DNA of 64,000 bases from Sediminibacter sp. Hel_I_10 (GTDB lineage: Bacteria; Bacteroidota; Bacteroidia; Flavobacteriales; Flavobacteriaceae): the NCBI RefSeq assembly GCF_000688335.1, contig NZ_JHZX01000001.1:992001-1056000 (forward strand), written 5' to 3'. Below are positions 54,543-63,606 of this stretch, one piece after another. Each line of letters opens with the position of its first letter. Position 1 is the first letter of the stretch. The notes beneath the pieces were generated by a model that did not search any database, had not been told where the DNA came from, and was given only the letters and a program-made list of their open reading frames with translations. A program made the translations under genes and the position numbers.

Positions 54543-55364
54543 ATGAAACAAGAACCCAATAATAGACTCATTAAACAAACCTGTATTGTAACCGGAGCAA
54601 GCTCTGGAATTGGAAGCGCCGTTGCTATTGCTATGGCTGCAGAAGGTGCAAACGTGGTAATAAATTACCATAGTGACAAAGAAGGTGCAGAAAAAACGGC
54701 TTCAACAATTGATAAGTTATCGAACGCAGGAAGCACAATCATAGTACAAGCCGATGTCAGCAAAGAGAAAGATGTTGAACGCTTATTCAAAAAGGCCAAA
54801 ACCCAATTTGGCACAATTGATATTTTTGTTGCTAATGCGGGTATTCAGATCGATGCCCCAATACATGAAATGAAACTTGAGGATTGGGAAAAAGTACTGT
54901 CTGTAAATTTAACGTCCCATTTTTTGTGCGCAAAATTGGCGCTTAACACATTTATGGAACAAGGCGTTAGAACAGACGTATCTCGATCTGCCGGTAAATT
55001 TATACATATGAGTTCTGTTCATGAAGTAATCCCTTGGTCTGGTCATGCCAATTATGCAGCATCAAAAGGTGGGATGGCGATGCTCATGCAAAGCATTTGC
55101 CAAGGTTACGCTAAGTATAAAATTAGATGTAATAGTATTGCGCCCGGTGCAATCAAAACAGATATTAATAAGGAAGTTTGGCAAGATGAAGAAAAATTAA
55201 AGTCTTTACATAAACTGATTCCTTACGAAGAAATGGGAGTCCCAGAACATATTGGCAATGTTGCAAGTTGGCTAGCATCGGACGCATCGGAATATATTAA
55301 TGGAACTACGATTTTTGTGGATGGCGGGATGACGTGTTATCCTGGATTTTCAATGAATGGTTAA
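54543..55364 (+). CDS. Short-chain dehydrogenase (glucose 1-dehydrogenase-like)
   Basis: 273 residues from ATG 54543 (MKQEPNN); an ATG at 54510 is less likely. Rossmann motif TGASSGIG (about 22-29), NAG, and catalytic Ser (MSSVHE) with YAASKGG. C-terminal INGTTIFVDGGMTCYPG. Sequence resembles glucose/ribitol-type SDR dehydrogenases; substrate not assignable. Second SDR gene follows 18 bp later, so likely co-transcribed. Confidence 0.88.
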   Translation: MKQEPNNRLIKQTCIVTGASSGIGSAVAIAMAAEGANVVINYHSDKEGAEKTASTIDKLSNAGSTIIVQADVSKEKDVERLFKKAKTQFGTIDIFVANAGIQIDAPIHEMKLEDWEKVLSVNLTSHFLCAKLALNTFMEQGVRTDVSRSAGKFIHMSSVHEVIPWSGHANYAASKGGMAMLMQSICQGYAKYKIRCNSIAPGAIKTDINKEVWQDEEKLKSLHKLIPYEEMGVPEHIGNVASWLASDASEYINGTTIFVDGGMTCYPGFSMNG

Positions 55365-55382
55365 TTAAATTTAAAAAAGAAA

Positions 55383-56201
55383 ATGGATTTAAATATTAAA
55401 GGAAAAACAGCGCTAATCACAGGAGGTAATTCTGGTTTAGGAATTGAGACTGCTAAATTTTTAGCTCGTGAGGGCGTTAACATCATTTTATCAGATAAGA
55501 AAAAAGGCGAGGCTCTTGAAAAAGCTAAAGCAGAAGTAGAGAAAGAAGCTGCTATGGGAGCAAAAGTGGTCACTATCGCTGCGGATATTTCTAAAAATGA
55601 AGAGGTATTGTCTTTAGCCAATCAGATTGAAACTGACTTTGGAGGTGCCCACATTGTATTTCATAGTGCAGGTGCGAGAGGAGCCGCAGATGATTTCTTA
55701 AAACTTACAGATGATGACTGGATGAAAACTATAGATGTCGATCTTATGGGAGCGGTAAGGGTTTGCCGTGCTTTTATCCCGCAAATGCAATCCTTAAATT
55801 GGGGCCGTATGATTTTGGTAGCTTCAGAAAACGCTTTTCAACCCTACGAAGAAGAGAGTCCGTACAATGCGTGCAAAGCAGCCATCATAAACTTATCTAA
55901 ATGTTTATCTAGATCCTATTCTAAAGAAAATATTCTCTTCAACTGTATTTCTCCTGCCTATATAGAAACACCAATGACAGATGCCATGATGGAAGAATTA
56001 GCAGAAGAAAAAAACATCACCATAGACGAAGCCGTAAAATGGTTTGTAAAAAACAAGAGACCACATATCGCCATGGAAAGACGAGGCAAACCTGAGGAAG
56101 TAGCCTCAATGGTGGCCTTTCTATGTTCTGAACATGCGAGCTACATCAACGGTACTAATATTAGAATTGATGGTGGATCAGTTGAGTCTGCTTTTGGATA
56201 A
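55383..56201 (+). CDS. Short-chain dehydrogenase (second, paralogous family)
   Basis: 272 residues. TGGNSGLG Rossmann motif (about 13-20), SAGARGAAD, catalytic YNACKAA and C-terminal INGTNIRIDGGSVESAFG. Differs substantially from the first SDR gene, so not a recent duplicate. Substrate unknown. It is followed by a decayed membrane-protein gene. Confidence 0.88.
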   Translation: MDLNIKGKTALITGGNSGLGIETAKFLAREGVNIILSDKKKGEALEKAKAEVEKEAAMGAKVVTIAADISKNEEVLSLANQIETDFGGAHIVFHSAGARGAADDFLKLTDDDWMKTIDVDLMGAVRVCRAFIPQMQSLNWGRMILVASENAFQPYEEESPYNACKAAIINLSKCLSRSYSKENILFNCISPAYIETPMTDAMMEELAEEKNITIDEAVKWFVKNKRPHIAMERRGKPEEVASMVAFLCSEHASYINGTNIRIDGGSVESAFG

Positions 56202-56329
56202 AATTGCTCAATTTTGTAAAGATTCGCTAAAGATGTTATTTTCGTAAAGCATTCAGAATTAAAAATCAATGCACTCAAAAATAAATTTTCTATCCTGAAA
56301 GTTGTGAAACCAAAAAATAGATAATAGGC

Positions 56330-56877
56330 ATGATTAAATTTTTCAGTAAAAACAAAAAGGCTGTTTACGGTGGTTTACTCGCAACTGCCTTTACGGGTTT
56401 AGGTGTTTTTTTGGTGAGGAGCTTGTCAGGTTAAGAGGCCAAACACCTCTTAGATGTATCCATATCAGGTTTGAATATGTTATGTAATACTATAGTTCTG
56501 GGTTCAGCAACTATTCTAACGCTTTCACTAACGGTACTAAGTGTAAGTTCTGGCTTTGGTAGTAACCTCAAGAAAAAACACTACTTACAGGTCTTAATAT
56601 TGCAAAATTTGATGTCATTCTGTTCATCTCAGCTTTAATTTTATTCCAGTTTTTTAACATTCCAATTCTAGAATCCGAACAAGTACCGATCTCGTGGTAC
56701 AATCATATTTATTGGGCCACTTTGATATCAACCTCTATAATAAGTGGAATGATGATTACGGTCATCCTCATGCTGTATAATGCGATTACAAATTTGATCT
56801 CTATAATAGGACTCGGTGAAGATCATGCGATGATTTCTAATGATGAGACCAAAGACCAAATGGAAGAAGACAAGTAA
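56330..56877 (+). pseudogene. Decayed membrane-protein gene (in-frame stop and frameshift)
   Basis: ATG at 56330 opens MIKFFSKNKKAVYGGLLATA and stops at TAA 56432-56434. The same frame then continues with a membrane-like sequence (LGSATILTLSLTVLSVSSGF). At an A6 run (56573-56578) adding one base restores a further frame with hydrophobic segments (FDVILFISALILFQFFNIPI, then YWATLISTSIISGMM) ending at TAA 56875-56877. The original would be roughly 180 residues with three or four helices. Family not recognised. Two lesions make sequencing error of both less likely, but each is at a vulnerable place. The rest of the 764-bp gap is empty. Confidence 0.6.
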
Positions 56878-56965
56878 AATTAGAGCAAAATCTCAAAGTA
56901 CAGATATTACAATCAGTATCTTTCATATGAAATGCTAGCACCATAGATGATTATTCCTGAAACGA

Positions 56966-57781
56966 TCATTTGGTTGGATTCTTAATCAAGATATTAAGCG
57001 TCAAGCCCGATACGATTAAAAAGATCCCTAAAACGCTATACAAAGAGTAGCTTTCTTGAAACCAAAACAACCCAACACCAATAGTAAACAATACCTCTAA
57101 ATATTTTAATGGAGCCACTTGGTTGGTCTCCCCCATTTGCATGGCCTTGGTCATATACATTTGACCAAAATATCCGAAAACACCTAAGCTCAAGAACACT
57201 AGCCATTCCTTTCCTAATGGTTGAACCCAATCTTCAATTGAGAGACATCCTGCAATAACTGCTGAAATGACCATAAAATAATTGACCACCACCAACGGAT
57301 GATCTTGGGTGCCTATCTTTCTAATGGATATATAAACAAGACCGGCAAACAGAGCAGAAATTAAAGCATATACTAAACCTATACTTTTAGCATTACCGTC
57401 AAAACCCTCTAAGATCAATACCCCTATAAATGCTAGCACAAAGAAAAACCACTGTATTGGTTTTATCTTTTCTTTTAATAAAAATAGGGCGAAAAACGCC
57501 GCAAATATAGGAGCAATATAACGTATGGATACCGCAGAACCCATTGGTAAATATTTTAGGGATTTAAAGAAAAACACCATAGAAATAAGCCCCACAATAC
57601 TCCTTGACACCAATAGCGTTTTCTTATTTCCTAAAGGTGAAAGCTTGAATTTATAGAGCAATGGTATGGTAAAAAACAAAGAACCAATAGACCTAAAAAA
57701 CACAATTTGATACACATCAAAACTGCGAAGTTCTTTTACAAAAGTGTTCAGCAATGTAAATGCCAGAGCACTTATGATCAT
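56966..57781 (-). CDS. EamA/DMT-family transporter
   Basis: 271 residues with about nine or ten membrane helices and two EamA-type repeats (IISALAFTLLNTFVK near the start; GLVYALISALFAGLVYISIR in the second). The first helix begins at the very N-terminus; eight in-frame codons upstream (LKSAIQY after a stop) lack ATG, so a CTG start at 57802 is possible. The minus strand has a perfect -7 element TACTTTTG at 57819-57826. Substrate unknown; metabolite export is typical. Confidence 0.85.
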   Translation of the reverse strand: MIISALAFTLLNTFVKELRSFDVYQIVFFRSIGSLFFTIPLLYKFKLSPLGNKKTLLVSRSIVGLISMVFFFKSLKYLPMGSAVSIRYIAPIFAAFFALFLLKEKIKPIQWFFFVLAFIGVLILEGFDGNAKSIGLVYALISALFAGLVYISIRKIGTQDHPLVVVNYFMVISAVIAGCLSIEDWVQPLGKEWLVFLSLGVFGYFGQMYMTKAMQMGETNQVAPLKYLEVLFTIGVGLFWFQESYSLYSVLGIFLIVSGLTLNILIKNPTK

Positions 57782-58023
57782 ATATTGAATCGCGCTTTTC
57801 AGATTTTAAGAGTTTTGGCAAAAGTAAGTTATTTAGACGCAAGACCTATTACAACTAGTATTTCCGAAGTGTAAAAAATAATCTTTGAACAACTTTACCA
57901 TCCTTCAATTTTAGAAAAGTTTAACGCCCAAACCTCAGGAATCTCCATTTTAAAGCCCAGCCCTTTCGCAAAGTTATCGTAATTTTAAATTTCGATAGAA
58001 ATAAAGTGAAATCAACATTAAAA

Positions 58024-58851
58024 ATGAATAAAACCATTGTTTTAACTGGAGCCGGTGGTGTGCTTTGTAGCACTCTAGCAGAGGCTTTAGCAAAAGAAGG
58101 ACATCATATTGCCGTATTGGATTTAAGAAAAGAAGCAGCAGATCAAGTTGCTGATACTATTAACAAAAATGGAGGTAAAGCCATTGGTGTTACTGCAAAT
58201 GTTTTAGAAAAAGACAGCCTCATTACTGCAAAAAAAGAGATCAACAATACCTTCGGAAAAGTAGATATTTTGGTGAATGGAGCTGGAGGAAACCACCCTT
58301 TGGGTACAACCTCTAATCCGTTTTTTGAAATGGAAGATCTGGATAACACGACCGAAGGCTTTAAGACCTTTTTTGATCTTGATCCCAAAGGTGTTGAATT
58401 CACATTCAATCTCAACTTTTTAGGTACGCTACTCCCTACTCAAATTTTCGCAAAAGATATGGTGGGACGAGAGGGTTGTAGCATTTTGAATATTTCTTCA
58501 ATGAATGCGTTTACACCGTTAACCAAAATCCCTGCCTACAGTGGTGCAAAAGCTGCCGTGTCTAATTTTACGCAATGGCTCGCTGTGCACTTTTCAAAAG
58601 TTGGTATTCGGGTTAATGCTTTAGCCCCTGGTTTTTTTCTAACCGATCAAAATCGATCACTGCTCACCAATGCCGATGGAAGCTTGACCCAAAGAGGGCA
58701 GCAAATTATTGACCAAACACCAATGGGACGCTACGGCAAACCAGAAGATCTCATAGGCACTACCTTATGGCTTTGTGGTGAAGGATCAAAATTTGTAACC
58801 GGCGTGGTCGTCCCTATAGATGGAGGATTTGCTGCTTATAGTGGTGTTTAA
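58024..58851 (+). CDS. SDR-family D-mannonate oxidoreductase (UxuB-like)
   Basis: 275 residues from ATG 58024 (MNKTIVLTGAGGVL); a GTG at 58006 is possible. TGAGGVLCS Rossmann motif, NGAGG and catalytic YSGAKAA. The insertion GNHPLGTTSNPFFEMEDL is typical of SDR-type fructuronate reductases in Bacteroidota. It interconverts D-fructuronate and D-mannonate. Its neighbour uxuA, 43 bp downstream, supports the call. Confidence 0.82.
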   Translation: MNKTIVLTGAGGVLCSTLAEALAKEGHHIAVLDLRKEAADQVADTINKNGGKAIGVTANVLEKDSLITAKKEINNTFGKVDILVNGAGGNHPLGTTSNPFFEMEDLDNTTEGFKTFFDLDPKGVEFTFNLNFLGTLLPTQIFAKDMVGREGCSILNISSMNAFTPLTKIPAYSGAKAAVSNFTQWLAVHFSKVGIRVNALAPGFFLTDQNRSLLTNADGSLTQRGQQIIDQTPMGRYGKPEDLIGTTLWLCGEGSKFVTGVVVPIDGGFAAYSGV

Positions 58852-58894
58852 TTTGTAATACCATCTCATTTTATTTTTCTTAAAATCTTTTTCA

Positions 58895-60091
58895 ATGCGT
58901 TTAAAACTAGAACAAACTTGGCGATGGTACGGTCCCAATGACCCCGTTTCGCTCTCAGATATCAAACAAGCTGGTGCTACAGGCGTAGTGTCTGCATTGC
59001 ATCAAATACCAAATGGAGACGTCTGGCCAATTGAGGCGATCCTGGAACGGAAAGATCACATTGAGTCCTTTGGCCTCACCTGGTCTGTTGTTGAGAGTGT
59101 ACCCATTCATGAACATATTAAAACCAGATCTGGTAATTTTAAAATCTACATCGAAAACTACAAGCAGACCCTAACCAATTTGGGGAAATGCGGAATAGAT
59201 ATTGTTTGCTACAATTTTATGCCGGTATTAGATTGGACGCGTACCAATCTCGATTATGAACTAAAAGATGGTTCGACCGCACTCCGTTTTGAGGCTGCCG
59301 CATTTGCAGCCTTTGAGCTGTTTTTACTGAAACGACCTGGAGCAGAACAGCAATACTCGGAGACAGAGAAGCAGGCGGCAAAAGATTTTATTAAACACAC
59401 TTCTAAAACTGAGCAAACACAACTCATCAACACTATTATTGCTGGCCTTCCAGGCGCCGAAGAAGGCTATACTTTAGAAGCGTTTAATCAAATATTAGCC
59501 ACGTACAAGGATATAGATGCTGCCCAATTAAAACAGCATCTCTTTTTATTTCTTTCTGAAATTATACCCACTGCCGAGAAGGCAGGCGTGCTCATGTGCA
59601 TCCACCCCGATGATCCTCCATTTCCAATTCTTGGCCTTCCAAGAGTGGTAAGTACAGAACAAGATGTTGTGGATTTGTACGACGCTGTGAAAAGCCCCAA
59701 TAACGGACTCACATTTTGCACAGGCTCCTTTGGCGTAAGAGCAGATAATGATTTGGCAGGTATGGTAGAGCGCTTGGGAGATCGCATTCATTTTATTCAC
59801 TTACGCGCTACAAAACGTGATGAGCAGGGCAACTTTCATGAAGCCGATCATTTAGATGGAGATGTAGATATGTATGACGTGATGAAGGCCTTGGTTAATG
59901 AGCAACTGAAACGTAAAAAGAATGGCAGAACAGATATAAGAATGCCTTTTAGACCTGATCATGGTCATAAAATGTTAGATGATTTAAACAAGAAAACCAA
60001 TCCCGGTTACTCGGCTATAGGTCGCTTACGGGGGCTTTCAGAATTGCGAGGTTTAGAATTAGGAATTAGGCGTTCGCTATATAATCATTGA
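58895..60091 (+). CDS. uxuA: Mannonate dehydratase
   Basis: 398 residues, normal length. [20 protein letters not shown] start, [34 protein letters not shown] and [12 protein letters not shown] are UxuA hallmarks and include the metal-binding His/Asp/Cys residues. It dehydrates D-mannonate to 2-keto-3-deoxygluconate (KDG), the substrate of KdgK below. It overlaps the convergent oxidoreductase gene by 7 bp. Confidence 0.96.
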   Translation: MRLKLEQTWRWYGPNDPVSLSDIKQAGATGVVSALHQIPNGDVWPIEAILERKDHIESFGLTWSVVESVPIHEHIKTRSGNFKIYIENYKQTLTNLGKCGIDIVCYNFMPVLDWTRTNLDYELKDGSTALRFEAAAFAAFELFLLKRPGAEQQYSETEKQAAKDFIKHTSKTEQTQLINTIIAGLPGAEEGYTLEAFNQILATYKDIDAAQLKQHLFLFLSEIIPTAEKAGVLMCIHPDDPPFPILGLPRVVSTEQDVVDLYDAVKSPNNGLTFCTGSFGVRADNDLAGMVERLGDRIHFIHLRATKRDEQGNFHEADHLDGDVDMYDVMKALVNEQLKRKKNGRTDIRMPFRPDHGHKMLDDLNKKTNPGYSAIGRLRGLSELRGLELGIRRSLYNH

Positions 60092-61059
60092 GTAAATTCA
60101 TCCATAATTCGCATCACTTTCAATCCGTCTTCTACTGAGCATGGATTTTCAGAGGTTCCGAGGAAATAATTTACCGCTTGTTGAATCATCGGCTGTTGCA
60201 CATGCTTAGGATTTGTAAATTGAAAGGTTTCAGTTTTTCCGTTTTCGCATAAAGAAACATGGTCACCATAAAAGGAAAATTTAATATGTCCTTTTGTACC
60301 ATAAATGACACATTGATCCTTTTGATCTGCTTCGGAAACATTAAAACACCATATGCCTCTAAATTGAAGGCCATTTTTAAAGTGTATGATTCCATTGACA
60401 GTAGAGGACACTTGGGTTGTGTTGCCATTTTTGGTTGAGGCTCCAAATGCAGAACGCATATCTCCAAACCAATGCAGCATCAAATCAAGCTGATGTGGTG
60501 CTAAATCATGAAAATAACCACCACCTGAAATCGACGGTTTTAAGCGCCAATTGTCTTCGGTGTCAGCAATAATAGTCGAGCTCTTAGGCTGTAATATTTG
60601 AATATCTGCAAACAATACATCTCCTAGAATACGTTGTTCAATGAGTTCTTTTACTTTTAAAAAAGCGGGTAATTGTCTTCTATAATGTGCTATAGTAACT
60701 TTACTCTTGCTAGATTTTAAGGCCTCTAAAAGTTGTTGCCCTTCATGCGCATCTAGTGTCATTGGTTTTTCCAGATACACATCCTTATTTGCTTTAAGAG
60801 CCTGTAATGCATATGCTAGATGGCTAGAAGGAGGTGTTGCAATATAAATAGCATTAATCTCTGGATGTTGGATCACCTCATCAGCATTATCATAGAAAAA
60901 AGGAACCTTATGCCTCTTAGCGAAGTTTTCTGCTTTAGCTTTATCACGGCGCATGACTGCTACAAGCGAACTGTTTTCTGCAATTTGAAAAGCGGGACCA
61001 CTCTTTACCTCGGCCACATCACCACAACCAATAATACCCCAAGAAACGTGCGTTTTCAT
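60085..61059 (-). CDS. Gfo/Idh/MocA family oxidoreductase
   Basis: 324 residues. N-terminal Rossmann segment [38 protein letters not shown] (the EKP motif with the conserved Lys) and [23 protein letters not shown](P)-dependent sugar or inositol oxidoreductase family; substrate not assignable. It lies in the hexuronate region, so a role in that catabolism is possible. Confidence 0.88.
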   Translation of the reverse strand: MKTHVSWGIIGCGDVAEVKSGPAFQIAENSSLVAVMRRDKAKAENFAKRHKVPFFYDNADEVIQHPEINAIYIATPPSSHLAYALQALKANKDVYLEKPMTLDAHEGQQLLEALKSSKSKVTIAHYRRQLPAFLKVKELIEQRILGDVLFADIQILQPKSSTIIADTEDNWRLKPSISGGGYFHDLAPHQLDLMLHWFGDMRSAFGASTKNGNTTQVSSTVNGIIHFKNGLQFRGIWCFNVSEADQKDQCVIYGTKGHIKFSFYGDHVSLCENGKTETFQFTNPKHVQQPMIQQAVNYFLGTSENPCSVEDGLKVMRIMDEFTQ

Positions 61060-61137
61060 AATGAACTAAATTAAAAAATATTGAATTGTTAAGCTATTGC
61101 TTAGGTATAGACTGCAAAAAAAACAATATGCTTTGAA

Positions 61138-61659
61138 CTAAAGCTGTATTAAGAACTTAAAACCAGATTGGCATAAATCCCTAATGTCATCTGGAGATTT
61201 TGAGTGGTCAATGTCCATGGCGACCAATGGAATCGAGAATGTATCGCTATAATTTATATGCTGATTTTTGGAAGCGGAAATAACAATAATACCATCAATT
61301 GAGCCGTCATTCAAGCTATTGATACAGTCTAACTCTTTGACTGTACTGCCTCCAGATTGATAAAACAGAATGCGATATCCTGCCTGCTCTGCCGATTTTT
61401 GAAGAAAACAAAGCGCATGGCTGTAACAAGCCTCTGTTATTTTGGGGAGAATGACTGCTATAGCTTCAGACTTTCTCGCCCTTAGGGAAACAGCATAATT
61501 ATTAGGAATATAATTATGCTGTTTAGCTATGGTCTTGATTGTTTCTCGAGCAGTCTTACTCACATCAAGCTTGTTATTTAAGGCTTTAGACACTGTAGAA
61601 GTAGAATAGCCTGACAAAAATGAGAGCTCTTTTATGGTGACTACAGGTGATGCTTTCAA
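61138..61659 (-). pseudogene. Truncated LacI-family regulator
   Basis: 173 residues. The N-terminal LacI helix-turn-helix (TIKELSFLSGYSTSTVSKAL) and first part of the periplasmic-binding-like effector domain are intact, then the frame ends after GFKFLIQL, where full-length members (about 340 residues) continue for another 160-170 residues. Only 78 bp separate it from the next gene and no continuation is seen in other frames. It starts 3 bp after eda. It could still bind DNA, but effector binding and dimerization should be impaired. Confidence 0.7.
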
Positions 61660-61662
61660 TGT

Positions 61663-62331
61663 TTAAGACTTTACAGAATTTATAATATCTAATGCGGCTT
61701 TGGTATCTGCTTGAATTTTAGCAAGATCATAATTGCCATCTGCATCTTTATTAATGAGTTTAGAACCCATACCCACGCAAGTTACTCCTGCTTTAAACCA
61801 AGCTTCTAAATTTTCTTTAGTTGGAGATACACCGCCAGTTGGCATAATACTCGTCCAAGGTTGTGGGCCTTTTATAGCTTTCACAAAGTTGGGCCCATAA
61901 ATATCGCCAGGGAATAGTTTCACGATTTCACAACCTAATTCTTCAGCACGACAAATTTCGGTTAACGTTCCACAACCTGGAGACCAAAGTACTTTACGTC
62001 TATTACAAACGATAGCGATATCTTCTCTAAGCACTGGTGTTACAATAAAGTTTGCACCCAAAGACATAAATCGTGATGCTGCTGCGGCATCTGTAACAGA
62101 GCCAACACCCATGATCATTCCTAGTAACTCTTTTAATACATATTTATTTAGTTCTCCAAAAACTTCGTGAGCAAAATCGCCACGTGCAGTAAATTCTAAC
62201 AAGCGTGCACCGCCATCATAACAGGCCTTGATTACTTTTTTACTGATTTCTACATCTGAATTGTAAAACAACGGAACCATTCCCGATTGCTTCATTACCT
62301 CAGCCACTTCTAATCTTGTATATTTTGCCAT
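61663..62331 (-). CDS. eda: KDPG/KHG aldolase
   Basis: 222 residues. LLEFTARGDF supplies the conserved Glu46, and EIVKLFPGDIYGP holds Lys138, the predicted Schiff-base lysine; GPQPWTSIMPTGGVSP is the phosphate site. It splits KDPG to pyruvate and glyceraldehyde-3-phosphate. It lies 82 bp after kdgK on the same strand with a hairpin between them. Confidence 0.94.
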   Translation of the reverse strand: MAKYTRLEVAEVMKQSGMVPLFYNSDVEISKKVIKACYDGGARLLEFTARGDFAHEVFGELNKYVLKELLGMIMGVGSVTDAAAASRFMSLGANFIVTPVLREDIAIVCNRRKVLWSPGCGTLTEICRAEELGCEIVKLFPGDIYGPNFVKAIKGPQPWTSIMPTGGVSPTKENLEAWFKAGVTCVGMGSKLINKDADGNYDLAKIQADTKAALDIINSVKS

Positions 62332-62345
62332 ATCCTATTTTAAAT

Positions 62346-62384
62346 CCTTCCCAAATCTTACGCTTTCAGTAAAAATTGGGAAGG
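62346..62384 (-). promoter_or_regulatory. Intergenic hairpin between kdgK and eda
   Basis: CCTTCCCAA (62346-62354) and TTGGGAAGG (62376-62384) form a perfect 9-bp stem with a 21-nt loop. On the transcribed minus strand it ends 14 nt before the eda ATG and has no T-run, so it is more likely an mRNA stability or processing element than a terminator. Confidence 0.45.
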
Positions 62385-62413
62385 TATTTCTATTTTAATT
62401 ATACTTTATTTTC

Positions 62414-63460
62414 TTAACGTGCAACACGCCCTGAAGCATCGCCACCCATAAGTTTTTCTACTTCGGAAACTGTTACCAGATTGGCATCACCTTTAATAGT
62501 GTGTTTCAAACAAGACGCTGCTACTGCAAAATCCAATGCATTTTGGTCGTCTTCAGGGTATTTTAGTAAGCCATAGATCAATCCGCCCATAAATGAATCA
62601 CCTCCTCCAACACGATCAACAATATCAGTAATTTGATATTGACGTGTTTCAAACATTTTAGTACCATCATAAAGGACACCTGCCCAAGTATTATGAGATG
62701 CAGAGATAGATCCTCTTAAGGTTGTAATTACCTTTTTAGCTCTTGGAAATTTCTCCATCATTTGCTTACATACAGATAAAAATGCTTCTGCCTTAACATC
62801 ATGACCATGCTTATGCACATCTAAACCTTCTGGGTGAATCCCAAAATGCTTTTCTGCATCTTCTTCATTACCTAAAATCACATCGCAATAAGAGGTAAGT
62901 TCGGTCATGATTTTAGTTCTTTGGGCATCATCACAAAACGTCCATAATTTTGCACGGTAATTTAAATCGGTAGAAATGGTAACGCCCATCTCACTCGCCA
63001 CTTTTACTGCTTCTAAGCAAGCGTCTGCTGCACTTTGAGAGATTGCAGGTGTAATTCCCGTCCAATGAAACCAAGCCACATCCTTAAACACAGATTTCCA
63101 ATCCACCATTCCTGGCTCTATTTCAGAAATTGCAGAATGAGCACGATCATAAACCACTTTACTTCCTCTACTCACGGCACCGGTCTCTAAAAAATAGATT
63201 CCCAAACGATCACCTCCATAAATAATCTTGTCTACGCCAACACCTCTTTTACGCATTTCCATCATGGCACATTCGCCAATATCATTCTTTGGAAGACGTG
63301 TTACAAAATCAACAGGAACGCCATAATTAGCAAGCGATACCGCTACGTTAGACTCTCCGCCTCCGTAAACCACATCAAAACTTGATGCTTGTGAAAATCT
63401 TAAAAATCCTTCTGGTGCTAGCCTTAGCATGATCTCTCCGAAAGTGACTACTTTTTTCAT
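62414..63460 (-). CDS. kdgK: 2-keto-3-deoxygluconate kinase
   Basis: 348 residues. PfkB-type carbohydrate kinase: GGGESNVAVSLA near residue 33, and the C-terminal VDRVGGGDSFMGGLIYGLLK with catalytic Asp288 and the GGGD anion hole. It phosphorylates KDG to KDPG, feeding Eda. First gene of the kdgK-eda-truncated lacI unit, with a LacI-type operator upstream. Confidence 0.92.
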   Translation of the reverse strand: MKKVVTFGEIMLRLAPEGFLRFSQASSFDVVYGGGESNVAVSLANYGVPVDFVTRLPKNDIGECAMMEMRKRGVGVDKIIYGGDRLGIYFLETGAVSRGSKVVYDRAHSAISEIEPGMVDWKSVFKDVAWFHWTGITPAISQSAADACLEAVKVASEMGVTISTDLNYRAKLWTFCDDAQRTKIMTELTSYCDVILGNEEDAEKHFGIHPEGLDVHKHGHDVKAEAFLSVCKQMMEKFPRAKKVITTLRGSISASHNTWAGVLYDGTKMFETRQYQITDIVDRVGGGDSFMGGLIYGLLKYPEDDQNALDFAVAASCLKHTIKGDANLVTVSEVEKLMGGDASGRVAR

Positions 63461-63493
63461 TCTAAAATGTATTTTATCTATTAATTATTGTTT

Positions 63494-63511
63494 TGCTTAA
63501 ACGTTTAAGCA
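63494..63511. promoter_or_regulatory. LacI-type operator O1 (perfect palindrome)
   Basis: TGCTTAAACGTTTAAGCA is an 18-bp perfect palindrome with the central CG typical of LacI/GalR sites. It lies 34 bp upstream of kdgK, just downstream of a weak minus-strand -7 element (63519-63526), where a repressor would block transcription. Confidence 0.75.
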
Positions 63512-63543
63512 GATTTACTAAAAATAAATCAAAGGGTCTAGTT

Positions 63544-63574
63544 TTGATTTGTTATGGTGAAAACCGTATTTTTG
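63544..63574 (+). promoter_or_regulatory. Promoter of the divergent lacI gene
   Basis: TTG (63544-63546), 20-bp spacer and a perfect -7 element TATTTTTG (63567-63574). The predicted start about 63581 falls inside operator O2. Confidence 0.55.
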
Positions 63575-63590
63575 CTTAATCGTTTAAGCA
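63573..63590. promoter_or_regulatory. LacI-type operator O2
   Basis: TGCTTAATCGTTTAAGCA has one mismatch from perfect symmetry and differs from O1 by one base. The two centres are 79 bp apart. It overlaps the predicted lacI start site, so autoregulation is likely. Confidence 0.75.
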
Positions 63591-63606
63591 AATATATAAA
63601 AGTTAG

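Noticed and set aside
55361-55621. 86-codon minus-strand frame opposite the second SDR gene
   Set aside because: Fully antisense to the well-supported Rossmann-fold N-terminus and without homology or signals.
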